A stretch of DNA of 64,000 bases, taken from NCBI RefSeq assembly GCF_001767295.1, contig NZ_CP014944.1:1116001-1180000 (forward strand), in the 5' to 3' direction. Below are positions 28,294 through 37,609 of this stretch, in pieces; position 1 is the first letter of the stretch; each line of letters begins with the position of its first letter. The notes under the pieces were generated by a model that made no database searches, had not been told where the DNA came from, and saw only the letters and a list, made by a program, of their open reading frames with translations. This DNA is from Colwellia sp. PAMC 20917 (lineage in GTDB: Bacteria; Pseudomonadota; Gammaproteobacteria; Enterobacterales; Alteromonadaceae). Made by a program: the position numbers and the translations under genes.

Positions 28294-30585
28294 TCAGCGT
28301 TCAAATTGAAAATCTGGCGCTTTATACATAGGTAAACATTGTATTAACTGGGCGCCGTAACGCTGTGTATTTACGCGAGAATCTAAAATGACCACTTCGC
28401 CATGATCTTTTTCAGATCGGATCAATCGGCCAACACTTTGAATAAGTTTTTGTGAACATAACGGCAACATTTGCTTAATAAAAGCTCTCTCATTCTTCGC
28501 CTCTAAACACATGGTTTCGTATTTAAATAGTGGCGTTGATAAAAGCGGAAAAGGTAATTTAGTGATCACCACGCACGTTAAATAATGCTCAGGTAAGTCA
28601 ACACCTTCAGACAATCCGTCAACGCCAAATAAAATAGAAGTACTTCCATTATCAACATTTGCTTTATGCTGTTTAATTAATTCACTTTTACTGTGACTGT
28701 GCTGACGTAATATCAGCTTTTTTATTGTTGGAGGGCAAAGCTCATAAGTATTTTCTAATGCTTTTTTAGAAGTAAATAACACTAAAATGGCCTTATGCCT
28801 TGCCATTAATGGCATTAACTGGTTTGCCACAACCTTATTATGCTGTGGATCATTTGGGTTACCAGAACGAATAGGCGCACTTAACTGTGTGTTGTTATAG
28901 TTGAAAGGAGAGCTAAACAACTTCACCACATTATTAGGTTGGCGTTTATCAATAGCGAGTTCATTCAGAAATCCGTCACAACTGCCTAAGCGCTCTAACG
29001 TAGCGCTGGTAAGTACTACAGAATAATATTTTTTAGCAAAATACTCTTGAAAGCAAAAACCAACATTTAGCAAGTTACCATGAAATTCAAAATACGTGCC
29101 GTCTTGTTTACTTTCAGTACGAGTGATCCACCGAGCAACACCCGACTCTACTTTCGCTTTCTGCCCTTGTATCTCGGCAAAACTCGTATAGTAAGTTAAA
29201 CAAATAAGTGCATTGTTAACTTCCTGCTTTAAGGTATGTAAGTTCATCACTATGGTTTGCTTAAACTTGTCGGCTTTGTTTGATGAATCATTAAAATATG
29301 TTTCAGAGCTTTCATTGTTTTTTTTGCACACTGTATTCAACACGCTATATACAAAAATCAATTCCAGAGAGCACTCTTTAATCAACGTAGTTAATGTAGT
29401 ATTCATACTTGAAGGCGGCATTACCCAGGCATCTTTATCATCAAACTGCTTTACTTCACCGCGTAACACATTGAAATTGTTTTTTAAAAAATCATTTAAG
29501 GCAAGTACCCTTTTAATTGCGCGCTCGCATCCTCCTACCAGAGAACTTATTTCTGACTTAAGTGATTGAGCCTCATGCTGTTGCCCTGTTAATTGAGCAA
29601 AACCAACAAATTTAGTTGTTTTTTTCAACATTGCTGCCGGTTTTGTTAATAACTTAGTAAAGCGACCTAAAGAAAATCCGGCTTCGTTAGCATCTCGTAA
29701 TACGGATGGAAAACGGTGGCCCTCATCAATAACTAATAAATTGTCACCAAAACCACGCTCAGAAAAGGTTGAATGTCCGCCTAAAGTGGTACGAGATAAA
29801 AGCGCATGATTGGTAATAATAATATTCGCAAGTTGCACTTTTTTGCGCTGAATATAAAATGGACAAATGTCTGATTTGTTACATTTTTTATTACCTGGAC
29901 AATGGTTTACGTTACGGTTAACCTTAGATATAATTTTGCTATTTAGTGGTCTTACACTTTTATCTAAATCACCATCAAAAATATTATTTATAAAATCATT
30001 TTGCAGCCCATTAATGGCTCTTTTTTCATCTGAAGATATCTGTGTTTGTTCATCAATATCACTAAAAAAGTCTTGATTTTGATCAGCATCAACATTCATT
30101 GTTGAAGCAAGTGCATTAGTCGCACGTACTGGGCAAAAATAATGCCCAGCACCTTTTGCCACTTCAAAGGTTAATTCAGGGGCTAAATGAGCAATTAATT
30201 CGGGTAAGTCTTTTTCTTCTAATTGTGTTTGTAAAGCAACGGTATAGGTTGAAATAACCAGTTTCGTATTTTTTTGACTAAGTAGCGGTAATGCTCCTAA
30301 TACATAGCTCATTGTTTTACCAATTCCAGTTCCTGCTTGGGCTACTAATGTTTGCTTATGATAATTAGCACTAGCACAGGCTTTTATAATATCTTTTTGG
30401 CTGTTTCTAGACACAAAGCCAAGTTTTTTATTTGATAAATCTTCATAAAGATCCATCGCCTTTGTTTTAACTTCATTCACACATTCATAAGCTGCGGGAG
30501 TAATATCAGTACCACGACTTGGCTCGTTAAACTGTTTGCCAGAGCCGGTAATACTAAAAATATTATTAGATGATAACGAATGCAT
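28294..30585 (-). CDS. DinG/XPD-type ATP-dependent helicase
   Basis: A 763-residue superfamily 2 helicase. Walker A is AQAGTGIGKT near residue 84, the DEGH box is in LLVIDEGHRF, and motif VI is in QSVGRLIRSEKDHG. Cysteines around HYFCPVR and CPGNKKCNKSDICPF form the Fe-S site typical of DinG/XPD. It unwinds DNA 5' to 3' if it behaves like the family. A DinG relative is a hallmark of type IV CRISPR, but no csf genes are present. It is grouped here with ssb and a Toprim protein, an arrangement of mobile-element DNA maintenance. The palindrome at 30719 lies 134 bases upstream of its start. Confidence 0.9.
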   Translation of the reverse strand: MHSLSSNNIFSITGSGKQFNEPSRGTDITPAAYECVNEVKTKAMDLYEDLSNKKLGFVSRNSQKDIIKACASANYHKQTLVAQAGTGIGKTMSYVLGALPLLSQKNTKLVISTYTVALQTQLEEKDLPELIAHLAPELTFEVAKGAGHYFCPVRATNALASTMNVDADQNQDFFSDIDEQTQISSDEKRAINGLQNDFINNIFDGDLDKSVRPLNSKIISKVNRNVNHCPGNKKCNKSDICPFYIQRKKVQLANIIITNHALLSRTTLGGHSTFSERGFGDNLLVIDEGHRFPSVLRDANEAGFSLGRFTKLLTKPAAMLKKTTKFVGFAQLTGQQHEAQSLKSEISSLVGGCERAIKRVLALNDFLKNNFNVLRGEVKQFDDKDAWVMPPSSMNTTLTTLIKECSLELIFVYSVLNTVCKKNNESSETYFNDSSNKADKFKQTIVMNLHTLKQEVNNALICLTYYTSFAEIQGQKAKVESGVARWITRTESKQDGTYFEFHGNLLNVGFCFQEYFAKKYYSVVLTSATLERLGSCDGFLNELAIDKRQPNNVVKLFSSPFNYNNTQLSAPIRSGNPNDPQHNKVVANQLMPLMARHKAILVLFTSKKALENTYELCPPTIKKLILRQHSHSKSELIKQHKANVDNGSTSILFGVDGLSEGVDLPEHYLTCVVITKLPFPLLSTPLFKYETMCLEAKNERAFIKQMLPLCSQKLIQSVGRLIRSEKDHGEVVILDSRVNTQRYGAQLIQCLPMYKAPDFQFER

Positions 30586-30718
30586 ATAAGCCCCTAAAAA
30601 GATAAAAATTTATTGCGCGATTACGCATTACTGGTTACTAACAGACAATATTTAGTTCTACATCGCTCTTGTATTCAACATGAGTGATTATATTCTTTTA
30701 TATCGTTTTTGGACTTTA

Positions 30719-30728
30719 ACAAGCTTGT
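30719..30728. promoter_or_regulatory. Operator-like site 3, ACAAGCTTGT
   Basis: A perfect copy of the palindrome, between the Toprim gene stop and the dinG-like start, 134 bases upstream of the latter. Confidence 0.5.
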
Positions 30729-30742
30729 GTGATTTTCTGAGT

Positions 30743-31858
30743 TCAGAGTCTCGAAATTAACACATCGCCAATTTGATTATTCATGGCAGATAACCCTTCT
30801 AAACATAATAAGTCGTTAAAATCTGTTGGTTTTCTGCCTAAACTGGTGAAGTGAAACCTTGGACCTTGAACAATGTCGTCGCACTGTTTTGCCTTCATTG
30901 CGGCTTGACGACCAACATTTCCTACTTTTTGTTTCCACACATCTTCATCACAAAAAATAACAACCGATTTTTTTATATTTTTACGTACTGGTAATAAATT
31001 ATTAGCACTTAGCACTATGCGTATTTCACCCGGCCAAACTAGGCCAAGCGACAAGCCCGTAACCACGCCTTCACACAAAGCAATAGGAAGGTGAGCAAAT
31101 TCACTACACGCCGATACTTTGATATAACTCCCAGTAAAAACACCTATTTTTTTAGCAAAATGAAATTTTTTATCTTCATTTTCCGTATTTATTATTTTAT
31201 GAAATCCACTATGTTGGTGCTGGTCATGATAAAGCGGAAAAAGCAGAGTATTAGCCGTGCGTCTAACATTTACACGCGCAAGTAACGTAGGGCTTGCATG
31301 TGACATTAGCCTTTGCTTAAGCCAGACGTCTTGTATGGTTAATGGGTTAGCTATGCGATAATTTTCTTGTAAATTAATAAAGCGATATAAACGCTTTTTT
31401 TCTTCAACCGCATCTGTTGGTATAGTACTGCTTATAAAAGATTTAGCTTTTGTTACTACAAGCTGTTTAGACATGGTTCCAAAAGAGCCATTGGCTTTTT
31501 TTTCATATTGACTTGCTGAGCTATCAACCGTGTTTTTTTTTAAACTATTCTGTTCTTTTAGCCACGTTAACCCATTAAATTCAGATGTTAAGCCACCATG
31601 CTTAAAAGTTGAAAAACGTAAAAACGGCCAATACTCGCCGCTGTTTGTCTGATTAATATGCAACAGAACACTGCATGCCCCTCTATATTTTTTATGTATT
31701 ACCGGTACGCAGCTACCTTTCAACAAAGCACTACTAGCGGGAAGCAATTGCAAAAGCGTACTGGCATCAATGCCAACTTCTTTAGCAATAGCAATAATTG
31801 TGTAGATGGCGCTAGCAATAATAGACAACGCGTCTGTAGGTGTTCTGTAATTATGCAT
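30743..31858 (-). CDS. Toprim-domain primase-like protein
   Basis: A 371-residue protein. The C-terminal part is a Toprim domain: Glu in LPIALCEGVVTGLSLG, the DxD-like FCDED, and the GRKPTDFNDLL ending typical of phage and plasmid primase-helicase Toprim proteins. The N-terminal third is reminiscent of the P4-type primase N terminus, but the zinc-finger cysteines are missing. It probably makes primers or acts in mobile-element replication. It is divergent from cas2, with operator-like site 4 in the shared intergenic region. The start at 31858 has no strong Shine-Dalgarno sequence. Confidence 0.75.
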   Translation of the reverse strand: MHNYRTPTDALSIIASAIYTIIAIAKEVGIDASTLLQLLPASSALLKGSCVPVIHKKYRGACSVLLHINQTNSGEYWPFLRFSTFKHGGLTSEFNGLTWLKEQNSLKKNTVDSSASQYEKKANGSFGTMSKQLVVTKAKSFISSTIPTDAVEEKKRLYRFINLQENYRIANPLTIQDVWLKQRLMSHASPTLLARVNVRRTANTLLFPLYHDQHQHSGFHKIINTENEDKKFHFAKKIGVFTGSYIKVSACSEFAHLPIALCEGVVTGLSLGLVWPGEIRIVLSANNLLPVRKNIKKSVVIFCDEDVWKQKVGNVGRQAAMKAKQCDDIVQGPRFHFTSLGRKPTDFNDLLCLEGLSAMNNQIGDVLISRL

Positions 31859-32016
31859 AATTAATCAAATACCTTATTCATTTAATTTCACCTCGACATA
31901 AAACCTAATAAAACAATTACTCATATCAATTTCATTACTTAGATGAATTGTTTTTGGAGGCGCTATTTATTTAACTTGTTTAAATAATACAAAAAACATT
32001 AAGTTGGGTTGGGGTC

Positions 32017-32026
32017 ACAAGCTTGT
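32017..32026. promoter_or_regulatory. Operator-like site 4, ACAAGCTTGT
   Basis: A perfect copy in the divergent region between the Toprim gene (159 bases from its start) and cas2 (105 bases from its start). It could control either or both. Confidence 0.55.
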
Positions 32027-32062
32027 TAAATTTTTTAAAAATAGGTTTACATTTATTATTGT

Positions 32063-32115
32063 AGGGGGGAACTCCCCCTCTTTATAAATTACGGTTTCAC
32101 ATATTAATGTGTGAA
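32063..32115 (+). promoter_or_regulatory. Hairpin and palindrome just upstream of cas2
   Basis: Two structures in 53 bases: a GC stem AGGGGG-GAACT-CCCCCT at 32063-32079 followed by CTTT, terminator- or attenuator-like, and an imperfect palindrome TTCACATATTAATGTGTGAA at 32096-32115. Together with site 4 they suggest that adaptation gene expression is controlled. Confidence 0.45.
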
Positions 32116-32130
32116 GCTAAGTGAGGTATT

Positions 32131-32409
32131 ATGAGAAAGAAGCTTTATATATGTTGTTACGATATTAGCTGTAATAAAAGGCGTAAAAAAGTATTAACAG
32201 CAGTGCAAAAACAACAGGTTGGTGGACAGTATTCAGCCTATGAATGTTATTTAACACTTAGACAAAAAATACAATTTGAAAAACACCTCAACAGTCTTGT
32301 TGATCAATGTGACACAGTAAAATTACAAATTATTCATGATGTATCGAACATTATTATTTTGGGTGTGGCAAGTGCGCCGGTTAATGCTGAGTACATTTAT
32401 TTCGGCTAA
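32131..32409 (+). CDS. cas2: Cas2 (first copy)
   Basis: A 92-residue Cas2 with the N-terminal strand KLYICCYDIS, whose Asp is the conserved acidic residue, and the ferredoxin-like fold pattern. In the Cas1-Cas2 complex the dimer bridges two Cas1 dimers during spacer integration. The gene starts an adaptation set cas2-cas1-cas2. The SD-like AGTGAGGT is near the start. It has little similarity by eye to the second Cas2 at 33516, so the two are not a recent duplication. Confidence 0.85.
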   Translation: MRKKLYICCYDISCNKRRKKVLTAVQKQQVGGQYSAYECYLTLRQKIQFEKHLNSLVDQCDTVKLQIIHDVSNIIILGVASAPVNAEYIYFG

Positions 32410-32440
32410 TCGTTTTTTAAGCTGTAACGAGGAGTAACGT

Positions 32441-33430
32441 GTGGAAACAATATTTATAGACAGAAAATCAACTCAACTAAAGTGTAATCAAGAACGCTTA
32501 TACATCAGCAAAAGTGTAGGTAAAGACCAAGCTAAAGAAAGTAATGCAATGTCGAGTATTCCTCTGAGTCATTTACGCTCGTTAGTGATCAGCTGTGACT
32601 GCGCGTTGTCATCAGGAATGTTAAGGCAACTGGCTAAGTTTGACGTATCACTGATTTGTTTAAACAACAGAAACCCTGAAGCTAGCTTTATAAGTGTTAA
32701 TGAGAGCCACGGGAATGTGCTAAGAAAAATGAATCAATACTACTTATTAAGTTGTCAAAACTTACGTAGCCGATTTTCAGCCTTAATTGTTAAACGAAAA
32801 ATTAGTGCGCAGCGCACTTTATTGAAGAGCCTAAGTGATCATCGAAAAGAGCTTGCGGGCCCTTTATTTTTTGCCAACAAAACACTACGCGAACAACAAA
32901 TAAAGCTTAATAGCCAAAAAATCAGCGTTAATGAAATAATGGGCATAGAAGGCTATTCATCTAAAGTATATTTACAGGCATTCAAGCGCGCATTTCATTC
33001 AGAGCTAGAATTTACCAAACGCACTAAACGTCCGCCTAAAGACCCGGTGAACGTAATTTTATCGCTTAGTTATACGTTATTATATTACGAAGCACAGCGT
33101 GCGTGTCACGGGCAAAGCCTAGACCCAATGATACCTATTCTTCATTCCACTAGTTATGGTAGAGCTTCACTTGCTTGCGACCTACAGGAATGTTTACGTC
33201 CTGATGTAGATCATTGGGTATGGCAACTATTCCAACAAAGAATATTGCGCTTAGACCATTTTAATAAAGTCGACAATGCTTGTATTTTAAATAAAGCCGG
33301 TCGTAAACACTTTTACCAAGCGCTGCCTGATGTAATGACGCTATGGCGTAAAAAGTTAAGACGACACGCGCAATTTCTAGCACGCATTATTGACAGTACG
33401 TCTGAGTTTAATCAATCACAAAAGTTTTAA
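32441..33430 (+). CDS. cas1: Cas1 integrase
   Basis: A 329-residue Cas1. Metal-binding residues are Glu170 in IMGIEGYSSKVYLQAF, His235 in PILHSTSYGR, and Asp247/Glu250 in CDLQECLRPDVD. The start is a GTG with GAGGAG upstream. It catalyses spacer integration at the leader-proximal repeat. It is not fused to a reverse transcriptase, unlike some marine type III Cas1 proteins. It lies between two cas2 genes, 31 bases after the first and 85 before the second. Confidence 0.95.
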   Translation: METIFIDRKSTQLKCNQERLYISKSVGKDQAKESNAMSSIPLSHLRSLVISCDCALSSGMLRQLAKFDVSLICLNNRNPEASFISVNESHGNVLRKMNQYYLLSCQNLRSRFSALIVKRKISAQRTLLKSLSDHRKELAGPLFFANKTLREQQIKLNSQKISVNEIMGIEGYSSKVYLQAFKRAFHSELEFTKRTKRPPKDPVNVILSLSYTLLYYEAQRACHGQSLDPMIPILHSTSYGRASLACDLQECLRPDVDHWVWQLFQQRILRLDHFNKVDNACILNKAGRKHFYQALPDVMTLWRKKLRRHAQFLARIIDSTSEFNQSQKF

Positions 33431-33515
33431 TACACTCTTTAACGATAGTTATATCAAATCAATTTATGCCGTTTTCACAACAGCAAACTAATATAAAAAA
33501 TAAAAAGGTAGACTG

Positions 33516-33791
33516 ATGCAAAAATCCTATTTGATATGCTACGACATACGTGATGCAAAGCGATTATCAAGGGTACATAAAGTGGTAATTCATTATGGCG
33601 TACCTTTACAATTTTCGGTGTATTACAGCTTACTTGAACAACATACATTAACCGAAATGGTCGAGAAATTAATCGCCATTATTAATGATAAAGAAGACGA
33701 CATTCGTATTTATCCAATACAAGGTACTACCCTTGAAAATTGGCCTAAGCCAGGTTTTAGTGGAAGTGACAAATATTTATTAATAAACTAG
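33516..33791 (+). CDS. cas2: Cas2 (second, divergent copy)
   Basis: A 91-residue Cas2 with SYLICYDIRDAKRLSRVHKVV (written here in two parts: SYLICYDIRD, AKRLSRVHKVV), the Cas2 N-terminal pattern with Asp, then QFSVYYSLLEQ and the DDIRIYPI strand. The sequence looks closer to ordinary Cas2 than the first copy does. It is the last gene before the leader and array. Two different Cas2 proteins for one Cas1 might form a heterodimer or be used for different partners. Confidence 0.88.
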   Translation: MQKSYLICYDIRDAKRLSRVHKVVIHYGVPLQFSVYYSLLEQHTLTEMVEKLIAIINDKEDDIRIYPIQGTTLENWPKPGFSGSDKYLLIN

Positions 33792-34009
33792 TGATATATA
33801 TTGAAAAAAAACCATGAATTTAATAAGATAACTAAGTTATGACAGTATTGTTTACGGACTTTATATATGAATTTTTATGCATAAAATTTTTATACATGAA
33901 CCTTATGAAATCAAAATAAAACAAATTCACATCAACTTTGCATTAACGATTGAAAATTGTAAGACCTATTTTAATCGAATGATAAGTATAAAGAAAACAA
34001 ACGATAGGC
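33792..34009 (+). promoter_or_regulatory. CRISPR leader
   Basis: 218 very AT-rich bases between the second cas2 and the first repeat, with no gene. The opposite end of the array has the degenerate repeat, so this is the leader side where transcription and spacer insertion start. An exact promoter was not assigned. Confidence 0.75.
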
Positions 34010-35649
34010 CTCAGAACAACACCCTGCTAAAAAAGGGATTAAGACCCGCTAGTGGCGATGTGTTGTTTGCTGTGTCGAGCTCAGAACAACACCCTGCTAA
34101 AAAAGGGATTAAGACTTGCGCCTGTTTGTTTGAGATACGTCTCTGCTTACCTCAGAACAACACCCTGCTAAAAAAGGGATTAAGACCTGTAAGCGTAGAC
34201 GCTAACTGGTTTAAATAAACCTCAGAACAACACCCTGCTAAAAAAGGGATTAAGACTTGAGATGCGACGTTGTTTGCGTAGTGCTTGGACCCTCAGAACA
34301 ACACCCTGCTAAAAAAGGGATTAAGACTGCCGCTACTTCTACGAGTGCGCCTGATGCTCTCAGAACAACACCCTGCTAAAAAAGGGATTAAGACACTTTA
34401 CCGCGAATCATTTGAACGCTTTTTTCTGCTCAGAACAACACCCTGCTAAAAAAGGGATTAAGACATATCACACTGTTAGGTGCAAATAGAGTCTTATCTC
34501 AGAACAACACCCTGCTAAAAAAGGGATTAAGACATGTTTCTATATCAAACATTATGTTATTTACTTTCTCAGAACAACACCCTGCTAAAAAAGGGATTAA
34601 GACATGCGAAGATAGATTTGATTGTTGCGAACATAGCTCAGAACAACACCCTGCTAAAAAAGGGATTAAGACTTCTTCTGTGATTATGAATACGTTTGCT
34701 ATTGTTCTCAGAACAACACCCTGCTAAAAAAGGGATTAAGACGTGATACCGCGAGCGTGGTGGATGAACTCAACCACTCAGAACAACACCCTGCTAAAAA
34801 AGGGATTAAGACTATGGTGGACGCTGGACTATACATGAATTCGCTCAGAACAACACCCTGCTAAAAAAGGGATTAAGACTGCCATTTGACCACCTTTGAC
34901 ACTGAGTTCGCCCTCAGAACAACACCCTGCTAAAAAAGGGATTAAGACCGACTTAAGAGATGCTACATTCTCACTGAACTCTCAGAACAACACCCTGCTA
35001 AAAAAGGGATTAAGACTCACTGAACTGTTCACACACTATGAAGACTTCATCACCTCAGAACAACACCCTGCTAAAAAAGGGATTAAGACAATTTGTATAT
35101 CTTCTATGTACTCAGCTTCTCTAACCTCAGAACAACACCCTGCTAAAAAAGGGATTAAGACCTACTATGCTTGGTTACTCTTAAGCCTGATGATCTCAGA
35201 ACAACACCCTGCTAAAAAAGGTATTAAGACGACGTTGTTTGCGTAGTGCTTGGACCTCTTCAAGGCCCTCAGAACAACACCCTGCTAAAAAAGGGATTAA
35301 GACGAGTTAACTCTGGTGCTGGTGCTGCTGTATTTGTCTCAGAACAACACCCTGCTAAAAAAGGGATTAAGACTATTGGCATACACGATGCTCAAGCTCC
35401 TCTACTATCAGAACAACACCCTGCTAAAAAAGGGATTAAGACCTGGCTGTTGCGTAATACCGAACAGCTTTCCTCCTCAGAACAACACCCTGCTAAAAAA
35501 GGGATTAAGACAACTCAGGAATGTCACCATCTTCCGCAAGCTCACTCAGAACAACACCCTGCTAAAAAAGGGATTAAGACCAGTCGTAAAAGTCGTCCCA
35601 ATTTTCGGCTTGTCTCAGAACAACACCCTGCTAAAAAAGGGATTGTACA
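34010..35649 (+). CRISPR. CRISPR array, 24 repeats and 23 spacers
   Basis: The repeat is 36 bases, beginning CTCAGAACAACACCC and ending GGGATTAAGAC. Spacers are 31-37 bases, mostly 33-34. Repeat 18 (35195) has GGTATT instead of GGGATT. Repeat 21 (35407) has A at its first base. Repeat 24 (35614) loses the consensus after GGGATT, which marks the distal end. The CCCT...AGGG segment in the repeat can form a short stem for Cas6. Two pairs of spacers overlap in sequence: 4 with 18 (26 bases) and 14 with 15 (10 bases). The array serves the type III-D operon downstream. Confidence 0.98.
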
Positions 35650-35675
35650 GCGCAATAAATTTAAAGGGCAACACT

Positions 35676-35768
35676 ATGATGTTGTTAAAAAATAAAAGAC
35701 AACAGTCTTATTTAACAAGTCCTATTGGTATGTTGTGGGGGGTTACTTACCTTGCTAAAAATAATTAA
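35676..35768 (+). CDS. Very small possible gene after the array
   Basis: A 30-residue frame starting MMLLKNKRQQSYLTSPIGML, with AAAGGG about 9 bases upstream. It begins 27 bases after the last repeat. No family is recognised and expression is uncertain. The basic start and short hydrophobic centre are all that can be said. Confidence 0.3.
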   Translation: MMLLKNKRQQSYLTSPIGMLWGVTYLAKNN

Positions 35769-35800
35769 TCGCACTTGGAGAAACATAATTAAAATGGGTT

Positions 35801-35810
35801 ACAAGTTTGT
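35801..35810. promoter_or_regulatory. Operator-like site, one mismatch (ACAAGTTTGT)
   Basis: A degenerate copy of the palindrome, 129 bases upstream of the 24-residue frame at 35939. Included because it has the same kind of position as the perfect copies. Confidence 0.3.
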
Positions 35811-35938
35811 GAAAAAGACTGATATTTAATAACAAGTTATATACTTGTAATTGCCAATATATGGCTAAGGCTAATGCCGGATATTAAAAATGATGATCTT
35901 ATTTTATTAATTAATAAACTCCCCATACTGGAGAGAAT

Positions 35939-36013
35939 ATGCTGAATTTACTTAAATTTGTTGCGTTTATTTTTGCTTGCTTTGTAATGTTAAAACTTAT
36001 GTCTATTTTTTGA
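35939..36013 (+). CDS. Possible 24-residue membrane peptide
   Basis: A short frame, MLNLLKFVAFIFACFVMLKL then MSIF, with GGAGAG 5 bases before the ATG. It is almost entirely hydrophobic and would span a membrane once. It lies between the array and the CARF-nuclease gene. A toxin-like or membrane-effector role is speculation. A chance frame cannot be excluded in this AT-rich DNA. Confidence 0.35.
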   Translation: MLNLLKFVAFIFACFVMLKLMSIF

Positions 36014-36409
36014 ACATAAAGTTGCTATTTATATTGTGCGTAATAGGAGCCGACTATAAATTTTTTAGTGTGTTGACATCTTTTATTGTTTTTAAGTGAC
36101 ATTATTATCTTCCCTATTCAATATAATGAAAGTGACTATCTCTAAATACCATTCTGCTTACAGAAGTAATGGATCGTTTATTTTTGCCAGCGGATATTTT
36201 TCATATACCATTTAAAAATTTAAAATATTATCAATTTTTTCGTTAGATTTACCTCTTTTTTACACTCTAATTACGTCTAATTTTTCATTTAATCATTATC
36301 ACTTCAAATTGTTTCAATAGCCTTTCGCTTTAGTATGCAAGCAGATAGTATACACATCAATAATACCAAGTTAATTTAAAGCTCAACTTTTATATAAAAG
36401 GAACTTACA
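36014..36409. other. Intergenic before the CARF nuclease gene
   Basis: About 400 AT-rich bases with no gene seen. It is expected to contain the promoter of the gene at 36410. Confidence 0.4.
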
Positions 36410-37603
36410 TTGATAATTCATATAAATTTAATTTCTCATCAGTTATTGCCTAATGTTATTGGTACGTTTAGTAACACTGATAAAGAAATGAAAATTATTT
36501 TAGTATTAGGTGATAACAAGCTAAAAGAGAAAGCAGTATTACTCGAACATTTTTATCGAAATAAAGGTATTGCTAATATTGAAACCATTAATTGCCAAAC
36601 CAGTACAGACCATGCAAAACTTTTTGTACGGGCCGAAGCTTTATTTGAACAATTGAGGTTTCAATACCCTGATGCAATGATTGCGGTAAATGCAACTGGC
36701 GGAACAAAACCTATGTCTATCGCTTTCACTCAGGTTTTTGATAACTTAGCTGAAAAATCTATGGTGTTTTACACCGACACGATAGATAAACAAAATACTA
36801 TTTTAACCAACCCTCATAAAAATAAGTTCACGCCATTACCTTATGCCAATGTGTTGAATGTTCATGACTATTTATATTTAAATCAGTTCAATGTGAATAG
36901 TGAAGTGAATGAACATTGCCGTGAACACGACAATATTATGGAACGCCGCTCTAGCACTGGTTTTTTATTAGAACTGTGCAAACGCGAAGCGAATTTAATT
37001 TCTATGTTAAACGGCATTTCGGCTCAAACAGATTTTGGCAGTAACAATAAAAGCTTTAATGCTGTGGTTGCACAGGTGCCAAAGTTTAAAAGTATTGTGA
37101 ATTGTTATCAACAACTCGAAATTGCCAACTTAGTAACCTTCAACGAATGTGAAGCTACCCTTACTTTTACGTCAGAAGATGCAGCTCGTTATATTGGCGG
37201 TGCTTGGTTTGAAGAGTTTGCTTATTTAACCGCTGTTGATGCCGGTATTGATTATGTTTCAACAAGTGTAAATGGCCATTGGTTAGATAAAAACAATACT
37301 GAAAGCTCGGTAAGTAACGAGCTTGATCTTGTTCTGGTACATAATAACCAAATGATGCTTGTTGAATGTAAAACCAGCAACTGGAAAGAAGCGGGTAAAG
37401 GACAAAATGTTGCTTTAAAACTTGAAAGTTTAATGCGTAACCTTGGCGGTAGCCACGCCAAAGCGATATTGTTAAGTGTATTTGAGTTAAATGACCATAC
37501 GCATGATCGTGTGAAAAATTTAAATAATGTTACTCCCTTATCTGGCAGTGCTATTCATGGCCTAGCTAATCAATTAAAAACGTGGAAAGCAAAGGTAAGC
37601 TAA
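36410..37603 (+). CDS. CARF-domain nuclease, Can2/Card1 type
   Basis: A 397-residue type III effector. The N-terminal CARF domain has the signature NATGGTKPM at 94-102 for binding cyclic oligoadenylate. After a linker with a winged-helix-like part comes a PD-(D/E)xK nuclease: Glu268/269 in WFEEFAYLTAV, Asp306 in NELDLVLV, and Glu319-C-Lys321 in LVECKT. This is the DUF1887 architecture of Card1/Can2, which nick DNA and cut RNA when activated. The start is a TTG at 36410 with AAAGGAA upstream. It is separate from the cas10 operon and in the opposite direction. Confidence 0.9.
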   Translation: MIIHINLISHQLLPNVIGTFSNTDKEMKIILVLGDNKLKEKAVLLEHFYRNKGIANIETINCQTSTDHAKLFVRAEALFEQLRFQYPDAMIAVNATGGTKPMSIAFTQVFDNLAEKSMVFYTDTIDKQNTILTNPHKNKFTPLPYANVLNVHDYLYLNQFNVNSEVNEHCREHDNIMERRSSTGFLLELCKREANLISMLNGISAQTDFGSNNKSFNAVVAQVPKFKSIVNCYQQLEIANLVTFNECEATLTFTSEDAARYIGGAWFEEFAYLTAVDAGIDYVSTSVNGHWLDKNNTESSVSNELDLVLVHNNQMMLVECKTSNWKEAGKGQNVALKLESLMRNLGGSHAKAILLSVFELNDHTHDRVKNLNNVTPLSGSAIHGLANQLKTWKAKVS

Positions 37604-37609
37604 TTCTTC

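Noticed and set aside
28294-30585. DinG helicase as evidence for a type IV CRISPR system
   Set aside because: No csf1-csf3 genes are present; the effector operon is type III-D and the helicase groups with ssb and a Toprim gene.
34896-35768. Open frames through the CRISPR array with a repeated SEQHPAKKGIKT-like pattern
   Set aside because: The repeat pattern comes from translating CRISPR repeats; these are not genes.
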